Of a stretch of 64,000 bases of DNA, positions 56,867 through 64,000 are shown in pieces. The DNA lies in assembly GCA_958450325.1 (NCBI GenBank), contig OY288256.1:12742557-12806556 (forward strand), read 5' to 3'. How positions within the stretch are numbered: the first letter of the stretch is position 1; each line of letters begins with the position of its first letter. Source of the DNA: Agrostemma githago. Taxonomy: Eukaryota; Streptophyta; Magnoliopsida; Caryophyllales; Caryophyllaceae. The notes under the pieces were generated by a model that was not told the DNA's origin, ran no database searches, and saw only the letters and a program-made list of their open reading frames with translations. A program made the translations under genes and the position numbers.

Positions 56867-59797
56867 TCAGTTGGTGACTGTATCGAGGTGCAAAACCTCG
56901 ACTCCTCCTCCTTTCTCGTCCTTAATATGGTGATGTTGGTCATTCACCTTGAAACGATTCCTCGCAGTGGACTTCTTCTTTTCTACCTTATTACTTATGA
57001 TGACGGAACAAGACTTAGAATCGTCTCGAAATACATGGTCCGATATATAGTGTGTAGATCCTAGCATATCCCACACAACGTCATCATTAAGCTCATCACC
57101 TGCACAAGTGTCTAAACACATCAAAGCCTCGAGTGGGTCCCTACTCAGGGAACCCATACAAACATCAAAAACAGCATCATCAATGATATCGAGCGCATAG
57201 CATGTGTCTTCTATCATAGGCTTAGCTAATGTGTTAGCCAAGTTAAAGGTCACTTTATCGTCCCCCACCTCTAGAGTCAAGCGTCCGTGTTTGACATCTA
57301 TGAGGGCCCCCGCAGTATGTAGAAACGGCCTACCTAAAATTATAGGAATTTGAGTATCCTCAGCCATATCTAGAACAATAAAATCGACAGGTATAAAGAA
57401 TTTACCTATCCTAACGGGGACATCCTCTAAGATTCCTAGAGGACGTTTGACCGACCTATCAGCCATCTGAAGAGTCACACTTGTGACTTTAAGCTGACCC
57501 ATATTTAGTTTCTCGCAAACTGAATAGGGCATGACACTGACACTTGCACCCAAATCACATAAAGCTTTATCGATTACATGGGTGCCTATGGTGCAAGGTA
57601 TGGAAAAACTACCCGGGTCATTTAGTTTGGGTGGAGACTTACTTTGAATTAAAGCACTACACTCAGCAGTAAAAGCAATAGTCTCATGTTCATTAAAGTT
57701 CCTCTTACGGGTCAGAATATCTTTCATAAATTTTGCGTAAGAGGGTACCTGGGTAATTAATTCCGTGAAGGGGACGGTTACCTGGAGATTTTTGACGACC
57801 TCCATAAACTTACTGAACTGGTTCTCGACCTTCTTATTCTTCAACCGGCTAGGAAAAGGAACTTGAATTTTGACCTGTTCAGCAGCTTTATCTTGTAGAA
57901 CACCCGTTTCCACTGCAACATCAGACGGCTTATCAGCAGCAACCGTCTCGGATCTGGATCTAGCCTCTGGAATAGTCGGCCGACTATCAGGGATAGTCGG
58001 TCGACTAATATTAATAGTCGGTCGACTATCAGGGATAGTCGGTCGACTATTTTCCTCTTCACCTTCAGTTTCTGTTAATCTGTTAACAATAGTCGGCCGA
58101 CTATCTGGGATAGTCGGTCGACTATTATTGACCAGTTCGTCATTCACAGCAGTTTCAGCAGTTTTTAACGATACATCATCATCTATTACATCCTCAATTA
58201 CATCATCCACAATAACAGAATTATGGTAACTAGGCATCTCGGGCTCGTCATAAGTAAGGCCGCTACGAAGTTGAATCGCGTTGGCTGTATCATGCGGTTT
58301 TTCCGGTTGTGACGGTAGTGTGCCCGGTTGCCTAGCAGACTGATTTGTGGCAAGTTGCGCCACCTGCGTCTCCAACATCTTGATCTGTGCATCTTTGGAT
58401 TGGTCACTTTTCTGCATCTGGATCATAATAGATTGCATCATACTCTTCAATTCCTGATATTCGCTAGGAACTGGAGCTGGAGTCGCGGGCGGTGGAGGAA
58501 GAATAGCAAGAGGTTGAGTCGGCGGTGGAAGAGCTAGAGGCTTTTGGAAGCTTTGTTGTTGTCCGCGATGAGGCGGAACATAAGTTTGTTGCTTCGGCTG
58601 AGGAACTGGGTTCAATACATTCTGACTCGTCCAACTGAAGTTCGGATGCTCCCTAGTCCTCTCATTGTAACAATTAGAATAGGGATTACCTTGCTTGAAG
58701 TGTTGAAAAGCTAGAACTTGTTCCATCCCGGTCATACATTCCCCCGCGCTATGGCCTTCGATACCACATCGCTCGCACATTGCCTCCTGTTTGATCATGG
58801 CATGGACAGTTTGCTGATTTGACTCGTTCCTATGAGGTGGATTCTGGATTTTATCGAGACGGGCATGAAGATGATCAAATTGAGCCATAATCTCACTGGT
58901 TTCCGCTGCGGCTACCCGAACACTACCCCTCGGATTTCCATATTCGGCTCGATGCGTGGCCATCTCCTCGATCAATTTCCAACCCTTGTCATCATCAACG
59001 TTGTTTTGGAAACGTCCGTTAGCTGCACCATCAAGAATAGCACGATTATCATCAAATAAACCATTATAAAATTGATTACATAAAAACCATGGTTCAAATC
59101 CGTGGTGAGGAATAGAACGGACTAGATCCTTAAATCTAGTCCATGTCTCGTTAAGATCTTCCAATGGTCCTTGCTTAAAACTGGTTATCTGACTCCGTAT
59201 CTGATTAGTGCGCTGAGGAGGGTAGTAATGCTTATAAAAAGCAAGCGCCAACGAGTTCCAGTCGTTAATGTTTGCTGCTGCCTTATCCAAGTCTCGATAC
59301 CATCTACGGGCTGGACCTGCAAGTGAAAATGGAAATAAGGCTTCCATTACTTGTTCCTGTGTTACCCCGGGAGCAATTGGGATCGAACAACAATAATCAG
59401 TAAATATTTCCATATGCTGTCCGGGGTCTTCGTTTTTATTGCCCGAGAAGGTATTTCGCTCCACTAAATGGATATAAGCGGGACGAATCTCGAAGGAGCC
59501 AGTGGTAGGAGTAGGTAGCTTCCATCCTTTTGGGATGTTGGCCTGAGTCGGCTCGGAGTGAGTGGAAAGCTTCGGTGGCATGATCGGAATTGAGATATCT
59601 GACTCGGCGTCTGATTTAGTGCTGGAGTTGTCCTCTTCGTGGGACGAATATTCCGCTTCCAGATTAGCGAAAACTGGGTCAGGCGGGTTAGATTTCTCCG
59701 CTTGACGTATTTCCCTCCAAAAACTCCGTCTAGCTCGTAAGGTCTTCTCGGGTTCGGGATCAAAAGGATGAATCTCGGACCTGTTAGACCTGGGCAT
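56867..59797 (-). CDS. Gag-protease polyprotein of element 2 with pol deleted
   Basis: The ATG at 59797 opens 976 residues. The gag capsid-like region is at about 105-290 (GPARRWYRDL, NETWTRFKDLV), the zinc knuckle C341-x2-C344-x4-H349-x4-C354, a Pro/Gln-rich linker to 450, a coiled segment to 485, and the palindrome-encoded repeats SRPTIPD at about 559-611. Protease follows with CDLGAS (DLGA 748-751) and IILGRPF. The homology to element 1 then stops about 45 residues after its RDPLE motif and resumes only at FKVN-Q near the C-terminus, which matches the last 25 residues of element 1 pol. About 2.8 kb encoding RT, RNase H and integrase has been removed by internal deletion, with the frame kept to the normal stop region. 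Confidence 0.93.
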   Translation of the reverse strand: MPRSNRSEIHPFDPEPEKTLRARRSFWREIRQAEKSNPPDPVFANLEAEYSSHEEDNSSTKSDAESDISIPIMPPKLSTHSEPTQANIPKGWKLPTPTTGSFEIRPAYIHLVERNTFSGNKNEDPGQHMEIFTDYCCSIPIAPGVTQEQVMEALFPFSLAGPARRWYRDLDKAAANINDWNSLALAFYKHYYPPQRTNQIRSQITSFKQGPLEDLNETWTRFKDLVRSIPHHGFEPWFLCNQFYNGLFDDNRAILDGAANGRFQNNVDDDKGWKLIEEMATHRAEYGNPRGSVRVAAAETSEIMAQFDHLHARLDKIQNPPHRNESNQQTVHAMIKQEAMCERCGIEGHSAGECMTGMEQVLAFQHFKQGNPYSNCYNERTREHPNFSWTSQNVLNPVPQPKQQTYVPPHRGQQQSFQKPLALPPPTQPLAILPPPPATPAPVPSEYQELKSMMQSIMIQMQKSDQSKDAQIKMLETQVAQLATNQSARQPGTLPSQPEKPHDTANAIQLRSGLTYDEPEMPSYHNSVIVDDVIEDVIDDDVSLKTAETAVNDELVNNSRPTIPDSRPTIVNRLTETEGEEENSRPTIPDSRPTINISRPTIPDSRPTIPEARSRSETVAADKPSDVAVETGVLQDKAAEQVKIQVPFPSRLKNKKVENQFSKFMEVVKNLQVTVPFTELITQVPSYAKFMKDILTRKRNFNEHETIAFTAECSALIQSKSPPKLNDPGSFSIPCTIGTHVIDKALCDLGASVSVMPYSVCEKLNMGQLKVTSVTLQMADRSVKRPLGILEDVPVRIGKFFIPVDFIVLDMAEDTQIPIILGRPFLHTAGALIDVKHGRLTLEVGDDKVTFNLANTLAKPMIEDTCYALDIIDDAVFDVCMGSLSRDPLEALMCLDTCAGDELNDDVVWDMLGSTHYISDHVFRDDSKSCSVIISNKVEKKKSTARNRFKVNDQHHHIKDEKGGGVEVLHLDTVTN
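57972..58125. repeat. Palindrome array in the gag-protease linker, element 2
   Basis: Sites start at 57972, 57993, 58014, 58035, 58089 and 58110. Steps within the groups are 21 bp (seven codons), against 20 bp in the LTR. They encode repeated SRPTIPD peptides on the minus strand. The motif is ATAGTCGGCCGACTAT or ATAGTCGGTCGACTAT (the second ends CTAA). Confidence 0.94.
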
Positions 59798-59828
59798 ACA
59801 CAGAACTAAGAAGGAAAATATGAGAACC

Positions 59829-59856
59829 GTCTCAAGGAACGAAAGTTCCTTGAGAC
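59829..59856 (-). other. Leader hairpin of element 2 (candidate packaging or dimerisation signal)
   Basis: A perfect 12-bp stem (GTCTCAAGGAAC with GTTCCTTGAGAC) and a four-base loop, 32 bp before the gag ATG and 38 bp from the primer site. Length and position match the element 1 hairpin. Confidence 0.7.
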
Positions 59857-59893
59857 AAAAGATAAACTAAAAAGACAAGTAAAATTAACCGTC

Positions 59894-59911
59894 TCCCCGG
59901 CAACGGCGCCA
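59894..59911 (-). other. Primer binding site for tRNA-Asp, element 2
   Basis: TGGCGCCGTTGCCGGGGA on the minus strand, five bases inside the 5' LTR, identical to element 1. Confidence 0.93.
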
Positions 59912-60853
59912 AAATTTGATAAGCTAGTCGTATACCTATAAAAAATAACCAACTACGGTCTAACTAAAAATATAGCTAGGGAAGTCGGGATCGATTTCAC
60001 AGGGAGACAAATAAATTCTACTCGTATTAAAGTCTATCTAAGTAACAATCGGGGGGTTTTGTTTGTTTTTATCTAAACTAAAGTAGTGAAGGAAAGAGAA
60101 TTAAAAAGGAAGAAATAACTAAAATAAAATAAGATGAATTTAAGATGAATAAAAATATGGAGAGGAAACTAGGATTGTCGGTTCACTACGAATCTCATAT
60201 GGCCACGGTCTAAATCACAGGTCTGTCACAGATATTGGTCTAAGGGGTATTGAAAAGGTCCTTCCGGTCCGCTATTCACCCTAGCATGCTTCTAACGGCT
60301 TCCGATCTTATTAGGGCAAACTAATGTGTTGTAGCAGGTCTAACTTTTACCAGGCTTCCGATCTTAGGTTCAAGTTTACCGAATTCAATTAATCAATCAT
60401 GCGCATTAACTGACTAATCGCGATTATATGCTACAATTGACAACTCAGACACAAAATCATTGACAGATCTATAAATTATTTAGTGACCACATTCAATTCG
60501 CAGATCCTCTAAATCCTAGCGAGGAAAATTAGCTACTCATGATTAATTTGATAATAACAAGATTGATAGAAGAATTTACTAGATTGAACATGATGAATAC
60601 TAATAAATTTACGACAAGCATAAAACAATAATTAAGTACGAAGAAGAATCAATCAAGAACGAAGAAGGAAGAAAGATTAATAAAATTACCGAAGGAATGA
60701 AGGCGATTAGAATCTTGAAGTGCTTACAATAACCGAGTTTTTGGGAAGAAATTAAAACTAGAGAGAATAAGAGTAGAGAAGAAGTCTAAAAGAAATCTAA
60801 GTTGTGTAGAGATCGTGTAGAAGTTGAGGTTCCTTCAATGTGGCTGAAAAGCC

Positions 60854-60862
60854 CTATTTATA
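60854..60862 (-). promoter_or_regulatory. TATA box of the element 2 5' LTR
   Basis: TATAAATAG on the minus strand in the context TTTGTATAAATAGGGC. It is about 90 bp downstream of the nearest palindrome. Confidence 0.75.
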
Positions 60863-60951
60863 CAAATCAAATAACCTAAAAACTGTTTAGGAAATTCCTT
60901 TGTGTTTAGGAAATTTCCTGCTGATCACGAAGCCTGTCTGCGGTCCAGAGA

Positions 60952-61095
60952 ATAGTCGGCCGACTATTGTAATAGTCGGTCGACTATTCATTTATCAACT
61001 TGAATTCTGCAGCTCCAGAATAGTCGGCCGACTATCGTAATAGTCGGTCGACTATCGTCATGGTCGGCCGACTATCTTAATAGTCGGTCGACTAT
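60952..61095. repeat. Palindrome array of element 2 (5' LTR copy, upstream of TATA)
   Basis: Six sites with the same spacing as at 52505-52648 and no differences between copies seen by eye. Confidence 0.95.
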
Positions 61096-61732
61096 TACTC
61101 GTTTCAGCGAACAGCTCTTCCAGCTTCGTTTTGGCCTGGTTTTGGTTCGTTTTAGCTCCTTTGTCTTCTGTTTCTGCAAAATGACAATACAACCACAAAG
61201 TAGCCAATTCGGGGCAAAATAATAGTTTTCACTATTCAATAAACATGAGAATGCGCGTATAAAAGGTATAAAAAGTGTATATAAAATACGCGCATCACTT
61301 TGTCATAACATTACTATACCGTGTATATATATATAATAATATCAAAACTCGGATCCGAACTCGTTTGACTACGGTGATCAATTTCTAAAGGTTCGTTTAT
61401 TAACACGATCACGATCATTCGTAGTTGAACGCGTATAGATCAATTTCCAAGATTGGTACGGAACCCGTTGACACGAAAACCGACATCACATAATCCGAAA
61501 GGATTAGTTTCGATGTCGTGACGTAGAGGGATGCAATTTCGTCACTAATTCAAATTTCTAATCTAACGATAACGTTTTCACAAAATTCCGATGACGGTGT
61601 TATAATCGTATATATACACGATTATAGCACCGGAGGCCAAGTTAAATTCAAATCGTGCAATATTTGAATTTAATTTGGCTAACTATCGATTTTAAATCAA
61701 AAAATAAAACGAGTAGTCACTCGTACAGGGAC

Positions 61733-61840
61733 TACTCGACCGAGTACAAAGGCTACTCGATCGAGTAGCACCCATAAAATCGGGCAGTAGCTACCTTAAG
61801 GGCACACTCGACCGAGTCCATGCCATGACTCGATCAAGTG
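61733..61840. repeat. Second palindrome cassette in the solo LTR
   Basis: Sites start at 61733 (TACTCGACCGAGTA), 61754 (TACTCGATCGAGTA), 61805 (CACTCGACCGAGTC) and 61827 (GACTCGATCAAGTG, decayed). Steps are 21, 51 and 22 bp. GGGCAGTAGCTAC between the pairs is shared with 5173-5186 in element 1. Confidence 0.88.
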
Positions 61841-62918
61841 GGTCCTATAGCCCAGAAATCCGAGAGCTTTAATGCATATTTCGAGCCTCGTCATTTTTTT
61901 ACGACTTAGTCGTAGCGTGTAAAGTCAATCACGTAATTCTAATTTTCAAAACTCATGCATATCATTACACTTAAAACGACTTTGATCGATTGTCCTTCAC
62001 AATTAGTCTTGGGTCGACGACTCCTTAGTCGTATCCGACACATGATTAATTTGGACGCCAACATCTCGATGTGATAAGTCGGGACAAGACATCGAGATTC
62101 GGGATCGGGCTAGCACCACGTCTAGGTTCCATATCTCTGTCCTCCGTTTAATACACAATATAATGTGTATTTAATCGAAGTTCGTCCGTTTGCACAACTC
62201 GCGGTCTAGTTTACATACGGGTCCGTCCCTTTAATTATATCGCATTATTTTTATTTCACTTCTTTACGTAATGTTGTATTGTGAATTCCGGGTTGTATTT
62301 CCGCCCGTGTAACTTGTACGTTATTTATTTACTTTCGAGCTTCATTTATTTTACTTGCTTTTACGCTTTATAAATGAACCTCGCATGCTAAATCATTTCG
62401 ACAAATAATAAGATGCATTAAATGACGTAGTTAACGCAAAATTCGCATGCTTAGACAAAACGCTGTTTGCATATCATTTAATTATTTTACTAGCGCGCGT
62501 ATCACGAACACGAACGATGTCTTAGTAGAGACCGCCATGTGCGGGCGGGGTTGGGTGTCCTTAGTGGGCTTCCCAACACGTACCCTCACCCCTTACTCAG
62601 AACCTTTGGTTTCCGGATGTCCGAAACCCTTGGCGCACGAGAGTCATTCTTTACACGATTACCGGTGTAGATGGTATCGGTATCGCAATGCAAAGGGACG
62701 AGCCCCATAAACTCTGAAATCGGAGTGGGCTTACTTTGTGTATAGCCCATGACGACATAGAGTGGGCTCGTATGGTTCCGAATAACCACAAAATTCGGTG
62801 GCGACTCCATTTTGACTTAAATTTCGAACCCGAGAACAATCTCACCACGAGATTCATTCGCCTACCCAAACCCGCGCTTCGCCGCATCGGGGTGGACCTA
62901 CGTCATGTCCACACCACC

Positions 62919-63640
62919 CGATAAGAAGTAAACACCCAACCCGAACAAATCGACAGACGCCAGAGGGTGGGGGAAGGGGGCGAGGGGAAGGGGAACACCC
63001 TCAGCCAACGACGAAAGAGAAAGGATCGGTGAAACTCGCACCGAGAGGGAAGCGACCGGGAAGGGAAGACAGTAACCGAGGGTGGGGGAAGGGGCGAGGG
63101 GAGGGGGAACACCCAAGGAGACCGACGAAGCCGATCGACGAAACAAACAACATTTAAGATTGATTAGACCAAACATTAATTGAAAGAAGAAAGTTAATCG
63201 TGACTTTTCAAGTGGAAAGAACCATAAAATTAAGTTATTGAAAACTAATAAAGAGAGCCATAGAAGGACTCAGCCTTCAAGATCAACAACGGAGAAAGGA
63301 AAAGACAAGAGAAAACGGAAGAAGACATCATCGAGACAAACCGATAACAGAGAAGAAGCTTAGGAGTGGAAATAAAGAGTCGGCAACGGGAGGCTAAGGT
63401 GAGACAAGTTGGCCGGTGATAGGCCAAAAAGGCCATATCACCGGCCTAGGGGTGGAAGGGATGAAGAGGGGTGAGGTCGAAGTGGCGGCAGTGAGTTAGG
63501 GTTTCTGGTAATTTTGGGGATTTTTAGGGAAGGGATCGGAAAGTTAGAGAAAGAAAGTTAAAGAGAGTTTTTTCCTTGTGGCCTGGTTCCTTTAGGATCG
63601 TTTACTATTATGCATACCAACTTGATGTCATTATCAACGT
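62919..63640 (-). other. Possible captured gene segment in Helitron C, right part
   Basis: Read on the minus strand, about 63560-63440 looks like a plant gene leader (AACCCTAACTCACTGCCGCC, then CT-rich). A duplicated block containing GAGGGTGGGGGAAGGGGCGAG occurs at about 62963-62990 and 63078-63105. No protein family recognised. Confidence 0.35.
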
Positions 63641-63652
63641 CACTAAAAATCG

Positions 63653-63683
63653 GGCCGTGCATCGCACGGGCTTTCCATCTAGT
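63653..63683 (+). other. 3' terminal hairpin and CTAGT end of Helitron C
   Basis: GGCCGTGC-ATC-GCACGGGC has one mismatch in the 8-bp stem; CTTTCCATCTAGT follows. Helitron B resumes directly afterwards. Confidence 0.8.
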
Positions 63684-64000
63684 ATCTTAATAAGGTTACG
63701 AACTTAAGCAACATAATTTCACATCGAAAAATTATAACAAAGTAATGAAACTCGATATCCTAAATAAGAAATAAGAGTAATTAATTCTACAATAAGATGA
63801 TGACTTTCTATTATACATATAAAAATAAGTGTAATTATGATGAGGTGATGGAATTCTATATTATAAATAAGTGTAATCTTCCGTCTTTAAATATGACTAA
63901 TCATTCGTTAGTAGTTTTCTTCCAAAACTCAATTGAGTCTTAAAAACCTCTTAGTAAAATTATTACAAGAATTCTTGAGACTATATATCTACTCTTAAGT

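Larger units (their letters stand above)
51470..61297 (-). mobile_element. Non-autonomous Athila-type LTR retrotransposon lacking RT-RH-IN (element 2)
   Basis: A complete 9828-bp insertion, minus strand: 5' LTR 59917-61297, PBS, gag-protease, 3' ORF, PPT, 3' LTR 51470-52850, flanked by the 5-bp duplication CTTTG (51465-51469 and 61298-61302). The LTRs are both 1381 bp and differ at only about three positions by eye. Reverse transcriptase, RNase H and almost all of integrase are missing, while Gag-protease and the 3' ORF are open. Recent movement therefore needed enzymes from another element. Confidence 0.95.
59917..61297 (-). repeat. 5' LTR of element 2 (1381 bp)
   Basis: Same boundaries and length as the left copy. 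In the transcription sense it begins TGATGCGCGTATTTTATATA and ends CTAGCTTATCA. The palindromes lie in the upstream half, then a TATA box, so the array is in the promoter part (U3). Confidence 0.96.
50329..62913 (+). repeat. Tat-like Ty3/Gypsy solo LTR, interrupted by element 2
   Basis: The LTR runs TGTAGACACC (50329) to TGTCCACA (62913) and is flanked by the direct repeat CCACC (50324-50328 and 62914-62918). With element 2 and one copy of its target duplication removed it is about 2.75 kb. The large size and the TGTAGACACC start recall Tat/Ogre-like LTRs; lineage is an inference. A TATA box at 50869 gives plus-strand transcription. No internal region remains, so it arose by recombination between LTRs. 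Confidence 0.75.
47873..63683 (+). mobile_element. Helitron C, carrying nested LTR sequences and possible captured DNA
   Basis: Starts TCAATATATTAATAAGCAG after an A and shares GAGCGATATGATTGGTC with A and B. It ends at 63683 with a terminal hairpin (63653-63671, one mismatch) and CATCTAGT. Without the solo LTR and element 2 it is roughly 3.2 kb. The first 800 bp carry the USE/TATA repeat; the rest (about 49360-50328 joined to 62919-63640) is unlike the other Helitrons. Confidence 0.75.
46731..64000 (+). mobile_element. Helitron B, split by Helitron C and running off the window
   Basis: The left part (46731-47872) begins ATTATATATATAAAG, the Helitron A start lacking its first seven bases, and continues with GAGCGATATGATTGGTCCGT as in A. 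At 47872 the repeat breaks off after GAGTCTTAGAA and resumes at 63684 with ATCTTAATAAGGTTACGAAC, matching the same place in Helitron A near 44000. From 63684 to 64000 it follows A at 44000-44300. Its 3' end is outside the window. The truncated start means A may have inserted into its 5' end, or B lost its tip. Confidence 0.75.

Noticed and set aside
62799..62808. TGGCGACTCC as a tRNA-Arg primer binding site after an LTR
   Set aside because: The CCACC target duplication and TGTCCACA end place this motif inside the solo LTR, so it is not a primer site in this copy.

Overview
The window looks like a repeat-dense nuclear chromosome segment of a flowering plant, most likely a eudicot. The evidence is plant-specific genes with spliced introns (an ASHR2-type SET protein and a complete TWISTED DWARF 1/FKBP42 gene), Ty3/Gypsy elements primed by plant tRNA-Asp, TA-flanked Stowaway-type MITEs with CTCCCTCCG ends, a Mutator-like element and Helitrons. 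A Caryophyllales origin is possible but only a weak guess.

Layout: 1-12181 is an Athila-type LTR retrotransposon on the minus strand (element 1: intact pol reading frame, broken gag). About 12440-23050 is a purine-rich complex tandem array with a higher-order unit of about 5 kb. 23060-24480 has no recognised gene. 24480-28620 is ASHR2 on the plus strand. 28620-31470 holds two MITEs, a TMK-like receptor-kinase LRR fragment and a two-exon gene for a small coiled-coil protein. 31849-35998 is a Mutator-like element with terminal inverted repeats of about 300 bp and a 9-bp target duplication; its interior carries more than 30 copies of a TGTTACTNTAA-type motif. 37263-40415 is the seven-exon TWD1 gene, with a probable 5' UTR exon near 42.4 kb.

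From 43127 to the right edge lies a nest of Helitrons. Helitron A (43127-46730) abuts Helitron B (from 46731, resuming at 63684). B is split by Helitron C (47873-63683). C contains a Tat-like solo LTR (50329-62913, TSD CCACC), and that LTR is split by a second Athila-type element (51470-61297, TSD CTTTG). Element 2 keeps Gag-protease and the 3' ORF but has lost RT, RNase H and integrase, although its two LTRs are almost identical. It must have moved with enzymes supplied in trans.

The most unusual signal is a set of short perfect palindromes spaced about two helical turns apart, found in both Athila-type elements and the solo LTR. Element 1 and the solo LTR use CACTCGATCGAGTG and variants; element 2 uses ATAGTCGGCCGACTAT and variants. 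The arrays lie upstream of the TATA box where one can be seen, recur in untranslated regions, and run through the gag-protease linker of both coding regions. A second signal is a degenerate repeat inside the Helitrons in which a sequence matching the plant snRNA upstream element (TCCCACATCG) stands 28-33 bp before TATAAATA. Conserved hairpins in the retrotransposon leader, beside two polypurine tracts and just 3' of pol are further candidates for functional RNA structures. All calls are by eye; nothing was searched or computed.
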